Origin: Bursaphelenchus xylophilus
Taxonomy: Eukaryota; Nematoda; Chromadorea; Rhabditida; Aphelenchoididae
DNA length: 64,000 nt
Assembly (NCBI GenBank): GCA_904066235.2
Contig: CAJFCV020000001.1
Location: 13,821,291 to 13,885,290 of the forward strand
Direction: 5' to 3'
Below the pieces are notes generated by a model that made no database searches, was not told the origin of the DNA, and saw nothing but the letters and a program-made list of their open reading frames with translations. Positions 23,801-34,100 of this stretch are shown piece by piece (the first letter of the stretch is position 1; every line of letters begins with the position of its first letter). The translations under genes and the position numbers were made by a program.

Positions 23801-25261
23801 ATTAGGATAACCGATGGCGCTGATTTTGAAAATGACATTCATTTTTTTTATCGTTACTGTTTTCCTCAAGTAGTACTGTAAAGTAGTAATTTTTTGAACT
23901 TTTTTCACAATAATAGATTTAGAGGTTTTCGATAGTGCTCAGTTTTTCATTTGAAACCAGCACACCATGGAAAGCCCCTAAATCGAGCATTTGTAAAAAA
24001 GGTTCAAAAAATTACTTCTTTACAGTTTTACTTAAGTAAAATAGTAATGATCAAAAAAGAATGAATATCATTTTCAAAATCAGCGCCATTGGTTATCCTA
24101 ATTTCGACACTTTCATCGAAGAAAAATAATACTTTACAGTTTCCCCAATTGACGACGTTCCTAATTTGGTTAAAGATCGATTAAAATTTTCTGCTTATTT
24201 CGCTAAAAGTTAATTTCTACGCGTAAGGCCACTGTTACTATCAGGGTCCATGATTCAACTGGGTTATGTCATCATTTTGAGTCTAAGTGACATTTTATAC
24301 GATGAAACCTGTCATTACTCTAACTCAAAAATCTGAACCATCCCAAAACAACCCCTCAACAAAACCCCAAAAACCATTTCGAATCGCGCTATGCATTTCA
24401 ACGGCGACATTATATAAGAAAAAGATGGATTTAGCCCCCTTTCTTTTCTCTCGAGAGATCCTCCGTTCGCTTAATTAAAATGCCACTTATTTCGTTTCGG
24501 AGCTAATTAAGACGCAAAAATCCTTAGAAAACTATATAATACGTGTTTTTGGCTGATCGTAGATATGACAATACCCTAGAGATGTCATTCAAAATTTTTA
24601 GAATTTTTTCCAAAGCCGCTGCAGCGAAATTTCAACGCAATTTCGAAGGCTTTTATAGCGAGGGTTGAGAGGCCAAGAACCGAAGGCAAACATTGAGACT
24701 AAACGCTTTTTCGTTTTGGTCGAAACGTCGTAAAAAGTTGCGAATTTTGTGTGTGCTTGCTTGACCATAAACATGGTGAATATAAATTTTTGTTAGAAAA
24801 ATTGTGTAGGATCGTAAATTTTGGAGAATAATAGAACCCTACAAAATGTTTTTAACTTCTAATCTATACTTACGACAGAATGCCAAAATTTTTGTTTCGA
24901 AAATCGCTAAAAAAAATGGATTTTGGCAATTTTTGAAATGAAAATTTTGATTACTTTTGCAAAACGTGCGCCAAAAAACGTCGTATAGACCTTAGGCATC
25001 TTTAAGCTTGATTTTTCCAAACTTTATCAAGATACGATAGCTTTATTTTGAGCTATTTCAAATTCCTGATAACACATGTCTATGGATAACATAAATTGAT
25101 AAAACCCCCGCGCTTACCTCAGCCAAAACCTTCCGAAAATGCACACTGTCCTCGGAGCTTGCCGGCGACGTTGCGGACGACGTGGAGGCTGAGCTGTCAG
25201 CTTGTTCTGGATGGGCCGCGAGCCCATTTGTACTCGCGGCCGCCAGATTCCGCGCGGCCAT
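14830..25261 (-). CDS. trak-1: TRAK/Milton orthologue, mitochondrial motor adaptor
   Basis: Exons: 25118-25261 (alternative first exon), 21919-21969 (other first exon), 21778-21851, 21604-21741, 16117-16569 and 14830-15886. Isoforms are about 621 and 590 residues; all junctions are in phase. The HAP1_N coiled coil is clear: EYVAILGNSLLEQN corresponds to the dynein-light-chain-binding CC1 box of TRAK, RNEFLEES follows as in TRAK, and exon 4 ends with RYVEVAGLLTETKDEL, typical of the family. DSLASELE matches the Spindly-type motif that contacts dynactin. The tail is acidic and Ser/Pro-rich. TRAK/Milton links mitochondria to kinesin-1 and dynein through Miro. A polyadenylation signal AATAAA lies near 14779. 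The last codons are uncertain because GTGAGA at 14937 could be a donor. The large intron holds a retrotransposon. Confidence 0.88.
15925..15977. repeat. GACATTTTATACG hairpin in a TRAK intron
   Basis: GTGACATTTTATACG and CGTATAAAATGTCAC form a perfect 15-bp inverted repeat about 23 bases apart, of the same kind as the hairpins at 1540-1850 and 40700-41540. Confidence 0.7.
16796..16992 (+). repeat. 5' LTR of the Ty3/gypsy element
   Basis: 197 bp, starting TGTTCGG and ending ATATAACA, identical by eye to the 3' LTR. Contains a polyadenylation-like AATAAA at about 16919. Preceded by GAAAT. Confidence 0.95.
16993..17012 (+). promoter_or_regulatory. Putative primer-binding site
   Basis: Directly after the 5' LTR, ACTGGCGCAGTCTACACGAG contains TGG, the complement of a tRNA CCA end, followed by GC-rich sequence. 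The priming tRNA could not be named. Confidence 0.6.
17175..21305 (+). CDS. Gag-Pol polyprotein of the Ty3/gypsy element
   Basis: Single 1376-residue frame without stops or frameshift. Gag-like region about residues 45-225. Two zinc knuckles at about 271-310 (CYKCNGPHLATSC and CAFCKKQGHNEAAC). Aspartic protease with DSGAD near 343. Reverse transcriptase about 470-650 with YLDD near 625. RNase H from about 770. Integrase with an HHCC zinc region about 1007-1043 and catalytic D, D, E near 1071, 1125 and 1161. The gag type and the sequence around CADYSTGLNDAL resemble the mag/K02A2.6-like lineage common in nematodes; that placement is from memory of the family. Gag and pol are fused in one frame, so no frameshift signal is needed. 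Confidence 0.95.
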   Translation: MDKLPDLLTKMMETMKIQGESIKNLAATMESSMKLPSIDRTSALTHTMSLLGQFTYNPDQDYTFTEWFGQNEAILDDNCKDDAERKKIILKALGKDEYVQLKGRTSPKTPEAMDYQELLKILKEIFGSTMSLFRRRHETLSLTLPPGKTADEMLNEANIRGDKFEFTDLNINQFKIFLALQFIKDPSYKSIRSMILKAVDQKPDITIDELRKVLKSFETRMEDVNLGNSHDPSTSYEVNELQKYHRRPKYTPRGKTVHRNKNQTAKSAGDYTCYKCNGPHLATSCQKTNLCCAFCKKQGHNEAACLKKKARQFNNIVINNVGSGDSREYVTVGINAKVMEFRIDSGADMSIIGPEKWKALNRPPLTPFHITCSSVDGSPLTVKGSFKANLKYNGHSYTDTILVLAKKDTALLCGKASKELGVITFHNKEEANINIVDSYAQTMAVQYTDLFKEELGKCTKMQVHLQVKPNVNPVHKRARPVAIAVQDQVNTELDRLLDNGTLKKVDTSEWASPIVVAKKPGGKIRLCADYSTGLNDALADIEHPLPNMEEILSKFTGNTVFTQLDLSDAYLQLPLDEESQRLTTINTHRGLFQYTRLVFGLKPAPAIFQRTLEQALSGIPGILIYLDDILVMAPNRQLHDERLHQVLLKLENWGFRLRLTKCHFNVPEVTYLGMKITPSGIQADPTRVSSLQNMRIPKDQKDVRSLLGLINYYGKFIRDLHIYKAPLEQLLHKEKIFKWTPTHTRAFTQIKKVLSSPLLLAHYDPRQQLIVAADACQYGIGGVLLQRYTDGSEKAVFHISKSLTPSQQNYSQIEKEAFALVTTVERLHKFVWGRKFILQTDHRPLLTLLNPSNTKGLSDRTAARLRRWALRLIGYDFTIEYIKTDQFGQADCLSRLIQAARSDEDPELETVIASFEVLEREINEVITENLSTYTTQSEFIQATKADPLFQTLIQRISKGWKTSDKDDPLLRPYVLIKDSLSEVKGILLYDDRVMIPKAYRKKVIEKLHQAHPGITRMKKLARSHFYWPQMGKDIEMAVKGCQHCIDTANTPRKIPLQPWPETQKPWSRIHLDFAEPKKGHQFLVVVDSYSKLLDAHWMNPADSKNLIAYLHILFRHFGAPETLVTDNGGQFISEEFAKFCQNLQIVHLKSAPRMPQSNGHAERPVQTLKKSLEANKSSLDTAVLTYNYTPNEALDGRTPNEVFFGRQLRTPFDVFKPNSPHFPNMDKSDDITQLNRSQKIMKKKFDSHHGARPRFFTKGEMVTIQLVTGKRVTGKLIQFLGKTMAKVQVQDQVHTRHFNQIWKRFPYEYDTMVEEENNTPPASYSSNLSHYFPVVPNRSNGPDAPPTVARRIQPSRNAKKPLDYQQLSGRRQKAKQ
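21313..21325 (+). promoter_or_regulatory. Polypurine tract
   Basis: CACAAAGGGAGA lies immediately before the 3' LTR, the expected place for the plus-strand primer. Confidence 0.7.
21326..21522 (+). repeat. 3' LTR of the Ty3/gypsy element
   Basis: 197 bp, identical by eye to 16796-16992, followed by the target duplication GAAAT. Confidence 0.95.
21970..21987 (-). promoter_or_regulatory. Five-codon upstream ORF before the short TRAK start
   Basis: On the minus strand ATGTCCAAAATCCCGTAA ends directly against the ATG of the 21919-21969 exon. An acceptor-like TTTTAG at 22006-22011 lies just upstream, so a trans-spliced message would carry this upstream frame and could depend on reinitiation or leaky scanning. 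Confidence 0.5.
22020..23731. other. TRAK intron sequence without recognised element
   Basis: AT-rich, no exon with paired splice sites or family similarity recognised. It may hold promoter sequence for the short isoform. Confidence 0.4.
23732..24155. mobile_element. MITE family 5, copy in a TRAK intron
   Basis: The left end GACGATTGGGGAAAAAGACA with AAAGTATTATTTTTCTTC is inverted at the right end. The interior is a near palindrome around AGGTTTTCGATAGTGCT. A second copy lies at 59863-60303. Confidence 0.7.
24160..25110. other. TRAK intron, no further feature
   Basis: AT-rich. One half of a GACATTTTATACGATGAAAC hairpin motif lies at 24288. Nothing else supportable. Confidence 0.4.
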
Positions 25262-25296
25262 TGGGGGCGGGACTTTCCGATGGGCCGGCGGGAATT

Positions 25297-25880
25297 CTGC
25301 AAGTAATACTGTTTATTTTTCAAAAAACAGCCCTTTTAAATGCATTTTTTGCAAATAGTAAACAATTATAGCGAATAATCCCAGAAATGACGTCATTTTT
25401 TAAATCTGTTTTTCCAGGAGAATCCGGGAATATTTCGAGTTTTTGCACTGTAAACAGCAATAAAATGTTTTATAATCTACTCATTACAGTTTGGGTTGTG
25501 AGGCGCGCCCGATTTTTAGTAGATAACAATCAAAACTCGAGGGGATTCATAAAAATTGGGGAATAATGAGTCATAAACGGGCGAAAGCACATGACATTTC
25601 AAGGATATGGAAGGGAAGGTCAGATTATTGAGTTTTGTGTGGTGTAAGCAAGGAATGTGATGTGTTTTAGTGGTTGTTGAAGAAGTGTAAAACCAAAAAT
25701 ATTTCGATTTTGAAATATTTTGGAGGAAAATTGATGAAAAAATAGAGTAGGATAAATGTCAAAGTTTGAGTCAGTTCTGTGGACTGACGACGAAGGCTAT
25801 AGCTTTATAGGATATAAAAAGACATTTGCCCATATTGGGACAGAATTTGAGACTAGTAAAGTGTAAAATACGCGATATTC
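25297..25880. other. Region upstream of the long TRAK exon
   Basis: On the minus strand an acceptor CTTGCAG ends at 25297, and the frame is open from there to the ATG at 25261. The exon therefore either receives a spliced leader or joins further upstream exons that I could not identify. Confidence 0.4.
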
Positions 25881-25884
25881 AATA

Positions 25885-26133
25885 AGGTTGCGGACCTGAT
25901 CCAGTGGCAAAAAGCGTACCATTTTGCATCCGGGAAGTATCACAAAATGTAGCAAAATGCCTCCCTCTCCAATTGAAAAAATGTCGTATTTCAAAGCGCT
26001 GTTTTTGTGAGGGAAAGGGCACCCTCAAAAACATAGTTTTTTCACTTGGAAAGGGAGGTATTTTGCTACATTTTTTGATACTTCCCGGATGCAAAATAGT
26101 ACGTTTTTTGCCACTGGATCAGGCCCGCCACTG
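25885..26133. mobile_element. MITE family 2, copy
   Basis: The right tip GCGGGCCTGATCCAGTGGCA (in inverse) is intact and followed by TA; the left tip is eroded to GTTGCGGACCTGATCC. Foldback interior as in the other copies. Confidence 0.85.
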
Positions 26134-26139
26134 TAGGTC

Positions 26140-26670
26140 CAAAAGCATTTCTTCGTCTACGGTATCAATGACGAATAAGCCTAATATTTAGTGTGCCAAA
26201 TCGCTAATTAGTAGGCCAAAAATTACAGTAGTTATAGACCTATAAAAATGTTTCAAAATTATGAAAAATCATGAAATTTTTTTTTAATTTTTCTATAAAA
26301 TTCTTTTTCACAAAGTTGTGAAACAGCGATTATAAGACCGAAAGCAACATATAAAAATTCCAAAACCATCGAAAAACCCCGGGAAATAATCGAAAAAGCG
26401 AGCGAATCAATAGAATTTGGAGAGAATCCTTATCAGAGAACATTTCAATCGCCCTTTCAATGACCCGCAAGACTTTTTGAACATTCTTTCCTATAAAATT
26501 CCTAGTTTCTTCTCAACTGTTTTGCTGTAAATCGCCGTGCGATTGTTTACACCTTACGGTTGTGGTTTCCGGCGAGAGAAATTGTTAGTCATTTTCTGAG
26601 GAGAGCGATTGTTTTTAAACTTCGAAATTTCTGGGGAAAAAAGCGCTATAGACTGTAAAAATTGGGGTGC
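26140..26670. other. AT-rich spacer
   Basis: No gene or element ends recognised. Confidence 0.4.
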
Positions 26671-26675
26671 TATTA

Positions 26676-26830
26676 TCAATCTGTCGGGAAAATAATGAGC
26701 ACTCTGTCGCATCGAAAATTGCATTGCCGCTGAGAAAATGAATTTTGCCGCGGAAAAATCAAATTGCTTTTCATTTCAGCGACACAATCAGCGCAGCAAA
26801 ATTGTGCTCATTATTTTCCCGACAGACTGA
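26676..26830. mobile_element. MITE family 1, complete copy
   Basis: 155 bp between TA duplications, tips TCAATCTGTCGGGAAAATAA and the inverse of TCAGTCTGTCGGGAAAATAA. The right-hand TA is also the left-hand TA of the next element. Confidence 0.88.
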
Positions 26831-26832
26831 TA

Positions 26833-27300
26833 GTATTTTCATAAAGTGCGTGGACATTTTGTCTCGGTCCGCACTGTCACAAAAAAGCTCCCTATTTTGC
26901 ACCGTGCATTCCAATCTTTTTGATTTTGCACTGTGCGTTTGAAATATCGCGACGTAAACAAGTTTCAATCTTGTCGCTGCGGCGACACTTGGAATTTGCA
27001 CAGTGCAAACGACTTTTTTTTGGTTTGCACTGTGCGAAAAGAGAAAATGCACTGTGCATTGGCGACAAGCGTGGGAAAAAGTTCAGAATGCACTGTGCGT
27101 TAGCGACAAACATGGGAAAGGGTTAAAAAATGCACTGTGCATTGGCGACAAGCATGGGAAAAAGTTCAAAGCGCACTGTGCGTTGGCGACAAGCGTGGGA
27201 AAAAGTTCAGAATGCACTGTGCGTTAGCGACAAACATGGGAAAAAGTTTAGAATCCACTGTGCGAAAGAGAAAAAATGTCCATGCACTTTTTGAAAATAC
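26833..27300. mobile_element. MITE family 3 with GCACNGTGC motifs (468 bp)
   Basis: Tips GTATTTTCATAAAGTGCGTG and, inverted, CATGCACTTTTTGAAAATAC lie between TA dinucleotides. The interior carries about ten GCACNGTGC palindromes and repeated GGCGACAAGCGTGGGAAAAA units of roughly 55 bp. Open frames rich in 'ALC/HCA/TVR' are simply the motif read in different frames. Confidence 0.8.
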
Positions 27301-27302
27301 TA

Positions 27303-30300
27303 ATATTACAATAGGCGTATTTAATATTGTAAATTATAAAAAAAACACAAAATTTTTTTTTCTCCAAAAATTGCCTTTTTCCCGCAAAAAATCAAAAACT
27401 AATCGGATAAAAATTTTTCATTCACCTTTTCGCTTCACATAATCGAAATATCAAAGACTATTCGTGAATTTTCGCTTCCCCATCACCTGATATTAACCAT
27501 TCGCTTTTCGAAAAGAGTACAAATGGCAGAAATCAAAGTCAAAAAACCGTTCGAAACATCGAAAAGAGCGCAAAGATTTTTCGGAACGGACTCCATACAC
27601 CTTCCCATTTGAGGGAATTCATAAGGAAACGAGCGTTAAAAAAAGTTTTTTTTTTGCTAAAAGGGCTTTTAGGGGGCATTTTGAAACTGTACAAAAAACG
27701 TATGTAGACGTGAAAAAAGTGGGAGGAAATGGCGTCTGAATACATTAATTTTTACGTGGTTGTAATTTAGGTTCAAGAGGAGCCATTAGTAACGGGGAAT
27801 GCGGAAAAGTTGCGGAAATTCGTGAAATTTCGAAATTTTTGTTAAATGTATTGCAAATTCTTGAGGTTTGAAGAAAAATTTTTTGGTATACAAAAAATAG
27901 ACGGTATTTGAAAGGAAGTACAGAGAGTTTGAAGTTAGTTATATAACTTTTTAGCCTCGAAATGCTCTTTATTAGATCAGAAAATCCAAAAAAAATGAAA
28001 AAATCTTACATTACCAGATAAGAAAATATTGTTGCTAATCTAATTCTAAGCTTTAACAACATAATCTATTCAAAACAACCCATAAATCATCTAATTTTAT
28101 CGTTTTAAGACCTTAAAACACAATGCCAAGAATCGCGGGAAATTTGAAAATTTCAATCAAAATTCGAAAATAATGTAAACAAGCTCCCACGATTAGATAC
28201 TACATGCGTTTTTAGACCTAAAACCACCAATATTCCCTCAATTTTCCGGCAAACAAGTTTTTCTCTGCACTTTTCCACCCTTTGTCTACTATAATATAAC
28301 TCATGAAAAATCAACGCGAGTTCCGTGTGATTGACGTAATTCCCAGGTTACTGACCCCAAAACGCCTCCAGCCCGATGTTTTCGAGTGTTCATTACACGT
28401 CCATACATCGCAAATCTTATGAATGGAGCGCAAACACGAACACACTCCGAGACAGTGCGAAAAAGAACGCCTACAGGAGGAATTGAGGGGAGAAATGAAA
28501 ATTGACGGCTATTAACACGAGAATCGAGGCTATTATAGCACAAAGATTGGGATAACAAAAAGATTGGGCCGGATTAAGTGGGAGATATCGCGATATCAAC
28601 TGGTTATGACAATAGCCGATAAAAATAAAAAAACTGAACAATTAAACCGAAATATGCGCACAAAAACGGAGAGAGTCGACGCAAAGACGGGCTGTATTTG
28701 CATGGGAGAGCGATTTGGAAGAATAGCGGCGGGATAAACGAGTGTTCGAACGGGTTGTTAAGGACTTCTTTCTGGATTAGCCTCTTGCACTCAGATGTTT
28801 GTTATTTTACTGGATTTTCATCGAAATAAACTTGTATTTGATCAGTTCCACACTTACAGTAAGAGTCAAAATTCATGATGTTTTTACCGAAATCGATTTT
28901 TTCTCGAATCATTGAGAATTCAAATTGAAAATTGAGATTTTCTGGAAATTTCGGAGATTTTGATGACATAAGTTTGGATGGCTGTAACTACTGTAATTTT
29001 AGAGTTATGGACTTGAGATTTTACATCAGCAAAACTGGTATAATAAGCTTTCATGAGGTACTAGGACTTCTTGGCAGCTTGAAATTTAGCGTGGAAAAAA
29101 ATGAAAATTGCCCTACCCCTCTAGATGTTCTTTTTCTAGTTTTTTTCAGTAGAAAATGTGAATTTACAGGGGATTTTTAATGCATAGATGTTATAAAAAA
29201 GCCTATAGGGTCTTGAGTAACACTTGGTACACCAATAATATAACAGCGATAACAGCGTTGGGTAGAAACGCCCAAAAATAAGCTTTTTAGCAAGTACAAT
29301 ATAATTTTGCTGACTAAAGACGGAAAAATCAAAATTTTAAAAGAATTTTAGTATCAATAAAGACATCAAGATGTATTTTTTACATTTTTATTCTCCTATG
29401 TATCTTTAATTACTGCCAATTCGACTAAAAAACATAGATTTTTCCAAAAAATCCCACTTTTTTATTCCTCTTCAAAGCCCTTGAAATTCATTCGCAAAGC
29501 CATTAGAAATTCAAACATCGATTTTCGATGTAACCTGTGGACCGATTATCTATAATCCCATATCCTGTTTTTGTCTACCATTTGTTTATTCACGTATCAA
29601 AATGTCGGATTTATGTCCCCGACCGGGGACAAATGACGTTCCGAATTCAATTTTAAATTCATGTATTTGACCGAAGTAGCTCGGAAATTTGAAATAGACA
29701 ACCGCAAAGGGATATTTTGACGTTTTTGGGTCAAATTTAGGGCCAAAAACGGGAAATTGAGAGATTTTTGAGGAAAAATGATGACTTTTCGCAAGTTTTG
29801 GCTTAAAACAGACAAAAAGTGTGTTGGAAATTGTGAAATGAGTATTTTAGATTAAACACAGAGCATTGTAAATGGTACTTGATTCTATGAGACATCAAAA
29901 TTTTTGTTGAAAAACGAGTTTTTCCTCAAAAATTGAGATTTTTTGACATTTTTTTGATGTAAATGACCAAAAGTTGATAAAAAATGTCTAAAATAGTGTT
30001 GAAACTTTTAGAAAATGCAGTGTAAAGCCTTTCTTATGGTGTCTACAACACTTATCGAAAAAAAATTATCCAAAAAAATTTGCATAAATTCTCGAAAATC
30101 CGAAAAAATAGCCCAAAATCCTAAAAATCCCGCATTTTCCCTCAAAAAGTATCCTTTTTCCAAAAATTTCTTCCAAAATTCTCAAAAAAAAGAAAAAAAT
30201 TCCCCAATGAATCGCTTACAAGTAATAAACCCCTCAACAAAACTGATAAAATTGAGAAATGATTGGTTTTCAGTAGCAGAAAAGTGGAGAAAAAATAACT

Positions 30301-31690
30301 CGAAAAGGCCTTGGAAACGGAAAAATAAAAATTCGCCGGGGCTGGGGGAGGGCTTTTCTGGGTCGGAAGCTCGTTTTTTATCGGTCCAAAAAAGACGTAT
30401 GGCCGCTTTTTCCCATCCCAAAAATGTGATGAAACTTTTTAGTAGGCTTTTTATTGTAATGCACTAGAATTCCTGTGGTTTTTCGAAAAAATACGTCATG
30501 ATGACATATTTATTGAGTTTTTGTTGGTCCGAAATTTATATGAAAACACAATTTTAGAGTCTAAATTTGTATATACAAATTTTTTCCAGCCCGTTTAGGA
30601 GCTTTTTTAAAAGTTAAAGATTAGAAATGACATCTGGATGACGGATTTTTTGGAGTATTTTTTATAACGTTTTATAACGGGTGATAAGAAGGGTTGACAA
30701 GGGAAACAATATTTTCTACGATGTCTAAATTGAAAGTACATTTCATTTCTAAAAAAAAATCTTTCAATTTCCAACGTTTAAAATATGTCATCATGACGGA
30801 TTTTCTGGAAATTTCTTTAAAATCAGACAGTTACGCTGAAATATGGGCACAACGAACACGGCAATTTTAGAGGAGATATAGAAAATAATTTTGATGTAAA
30901 ATTAAACCTGTCATCATGACGGATTTTTTGGAAATTCCCGTTTTTTGGCAAAAATCTTTTCTTTAGCCTGGCCAACAAATTATTTTGCTGATAGTTATAT
31001 TGTTTTGGACTCTTGAGACCCTCTAGACAATCCATCCTCATCCATCACCTTTTCACGGCTGATATTCGCCATATTGCACCACCTGACCTCAGGGGATGAA
31101 TTGAAAAAAGTGAAGAAATAGTAAGAAAATGGTTTTAAAATACGAACGAAACTGTTACTGCTAAATTATAGAAATTTTTTATCGAAAAGATATTATTACC
31201 TGAGGGCATTTTGTTAAAAAATTGGTCCAAATTTAGGTTGAATTTGGAAAAATACTTTGAAATAGGAATTTAGCTGTAGAGAATAATATAAATGACCAAA
31301 CGAACTCTGATTTGGACGTTATGTTGCATTTTCTATATTGAAAAAAGTGGCGAAACTTTTAAAATTCACTGAACCGCACTTCCATTCGAAAAATATTCGA
31401 GAAATTTTCCGATAAAACCTATTTTTCTGGCCATGAAAATCAAGAAAATGGCAATTTTTGTCAGTTACAAAACTGAAAAAATGATTTCCCAAAAATTTTT
31501 TGTCTAAACGCCCTAAAAAGTCCCAAAAAAGTAATTTTTCCCCTTCTGACCTCTTGATGAAGATAAATCATCGAGCGCGGACGCACGTTTCAGCCTGTAT
31601 TTGGTCAAGAGAATACGCGACATTCCTCCAGTTGCGAGAAAATTCGCTGGAACGGCGGGATTTTACAAAAAATTAGCGGAATTTTGAAAA
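27303..31690. other. 4.4-kb gene-poor AT-rich stretch
   Basis: No gene recognised. The palindromic motif GTCATCATGAC followed by GGATTTT occurs near 30787 and 30912, with a related GTCATGATGAC near 30495, and again at 43471. Possible promoter-like CpG-richer sequence around 28300-28560 has no supportable exon. Confidence 0.4.
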
Positions 31691-31697
31691 AATTCGG

Positions 31698-32760
31698 TTG
31701 CACAGTGCAAAAATTACGAAGAAATTGATTGCACTGTGCGATGAGAAAGTTTGGATGGCCTGCACAGTGCAGTGGGAAAAACGTTTACTATTGCACTGTG
31801 CGGTCAAATTTCAAACCTGTTGCACAGTGCAGAATCGGCGACAAATCTTGGAAAAAAATTTGCACAGTGCGATGAAAAAATTGGGCGATCTGCACCGTGC
31901 AGTGGAAAAACAAATTTTATTGCACTGTGCGGCGAAATTTCAGACCTTGCACAGTGCAGAATCGGCGACAAATCTTGGAAAAAAGTTTGCACAGTGCGAT
32001 GAGAAAATTTGGATGATTTGCACAGTGCAGTGGAGAAAAGAGTGAGGCGAAATTTTAGACTTTGCACAGTGCGGAATCGGCGACAAATCTTGGAAAAAAT
32101 TTGCACTGTGCGGTGAAAAAGTTTGGATGGCCTGCACAGTGCAGTGGAAAAACAAATTTTATTGCACTGTGCGGCGAAATTTCAAACCTGTTGCACAGTG
32201 CAGAATCGGCGACAAAGCTTGGAAAAAATTTGCACAGTGCAAAAATTACGAAGAAATTGACTGCACTGTGCGATGAGAAAGTTTGGATGGCCTGCACAGT
32301 GCAGTGGGAAGAAACGTTTATTATTGCACTGTGCAGCGAAATTTCAGACCTTGCACAGTGCAGAATCGGCGACAAATCTTGAAAAAAAATTTGCACTGTG
32401 CAAAAACTACGAAAAAATTATTAATTGCACTGTGCGATGAGAAAGTTTGGATCGCCTGCACAGTGCAGTGGAAAAGAAATTTTATTGCACTGTGCGGCGA
32501 AATTTCAGACCTTGCACAGTGCAGAATCGGCGACAAAGCTTGGAAAAAATTTGCACTGTGCAAAAAGTTTCAGATTTTGGAATTTTCTGATGATTGCACA
32601 GTGCAGAAATTTGGAAAAAATTATTGCACCGTGCAAATCCTGGAAAAAAATTTGGATGACCTGCACAGTGCAAAAATGGTGACGAATCCTGGAAATAATT
32701 TGCACTGTGCAAAAAAGGAGGTTTTGGAATTTTTCTTATGACTACTGCACTGTGCAATGA
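31698..32760. repeat. GCACNGTGC cluster, dense
   Basis: About 35 copies of the 9-bp palindrome in 1.06 kb, spaced irregularly by about 15-50 bp. Spacers are recombined variants of a few phrases (for example AATCGGCGACAAATCTTGGA and GATGAGAAAGTTTGGATGGC). No terminal inverted repeats are seen at the cluster edges. Confidence 0.9.
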
Positions 32761-33032
32761 TATGAAAAAAAATTTTTTAACCTGTTTTATGGATAAAATT
32801 TTTGGGCACATCCCAAATTGCTTACCACGCGTCGAAATACCACTTTTTAGACTACTCTGTAAAAATTTTTCACGGGGAATTGAATTCAAAGTTCCCTCGG
32901 AAAAACTTCCGTCCCAAAACGCATGAAATGTCATGTTCCGGACCGCATTGTTATGTAAAAGTTCAAAAACCATAAATTGTCTGCGGGCATTGAAAAAAAG
33001 CGATAAAACTTGCTTTTTAGCGGTTTGGTTCT

Positions 33033-33590
33033 CTTGCACGGTGCGAAAATAAGATCTTGAGATTTGCACGGAGCAAGAAAGGAAAGTGAAAAATTGCACG
33101 GTGCAATGAATTTTGAGGCTGATTTTTTGCACTTTGCGGGAAAAAAGTGACCAAAATTTTTATTGCACCGTGCAGAAATTCGAATTTCTTTTTCTGCGCA
33201 GTGCAATTACTAAAAGTTCCGACTGCACTGTGCAAAGAAGGAAAAATGAAAAATTGCACGATGCAATGAATTTTTAGGCTGATTTTTTGCACTGTGCGGT
33301 AAACAAATGGCACAGATTTTTTATGCACAGCGCAAAAAGTCGAATTTCTTTCTCCGCACAGTGCAATCACCAAAAGTTCCGACTGCACGGTGCAAAGAAA
33401 AATTTCTCTTCCGCTGCACCGTGCAATGAAAATTGAGGTTGATTTTTTCCACGCACGGTGCAAAAATTGAAGCTTGAACTTTTTCGCACAGTGCAATTAC
33501 CAAAAGTTCCGACTGCACTGTGCAAATCCTAATTTTTTCGCTGCACTGTGCGAAGACCGAAAAAATTTTTTGCCGCACAGTGCGGGAAAA
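33033..33590. repeat. GCACNGTGC cluster, second block
   Basis: About 20 copies, many with C or G at the centre (GCACGGTGC, GCACCGTGC) and some degenerate (GCACTTTGC). Spacers differ from the previous block (repeated AAAAGTTCCGACTGCAC). Confidence 0.88.
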
Positions 33591-33659
33591 TCAAGAAGTT
33601 GTCGGAAAAGATTATCAGTAATGAAAATTGACACTCCAACCTTTACCAGACACTAAAAA

Positions 33660-34100
33660 TTAGTCGATTTCTAACCATTTATAACGACCAATTTGTCCTC
33701 TTCCCTTCCAATTTGATAGTCAGATGGGGAAAAGACACGAATCTTGATAATCGACGTGTTATCAGTAGTACTAATTAAACAGTTATTTTTTGTGGCGCCG
33801 AAAGTCCAAACATAAGACAAAATGGGGAAATGAAACTTTGAAATTGCAAAATTTCACGTAAAATATCCAAAATGACTACTAATTAAGGACGGGATAGTAA
33901 TGAAATTGTGCGAAATAGTGTCTGATTACCCAAATCAAATCAGGTTTAATCGATTTCAAACTTAATTTGCTTGCTATGAGCGATCAGAAATTGGGCTAAT
34001 TGCGGCGATGGATAATGTTGTTGAGAATCAGGTATAACGTGCAAATTAAGGTATGGGTGGGGCTGATTTTAAGAACATAGGTAGTAGGGAGTGTCACAAA
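33660..34100. other. AT-rich spacer
   Basis: Nothing supportable seen between the motif cluster and the tandem repeat. Confidence 0.4.

Noticed and set aside
31698..32760. Long overlapping open frames on both strands (up to about 200 codons) rich in TVQ, ALC, HSA
   Set aside because: They are GCACNGTGC read in different frames; no splice or family support, and both strands are equally open.
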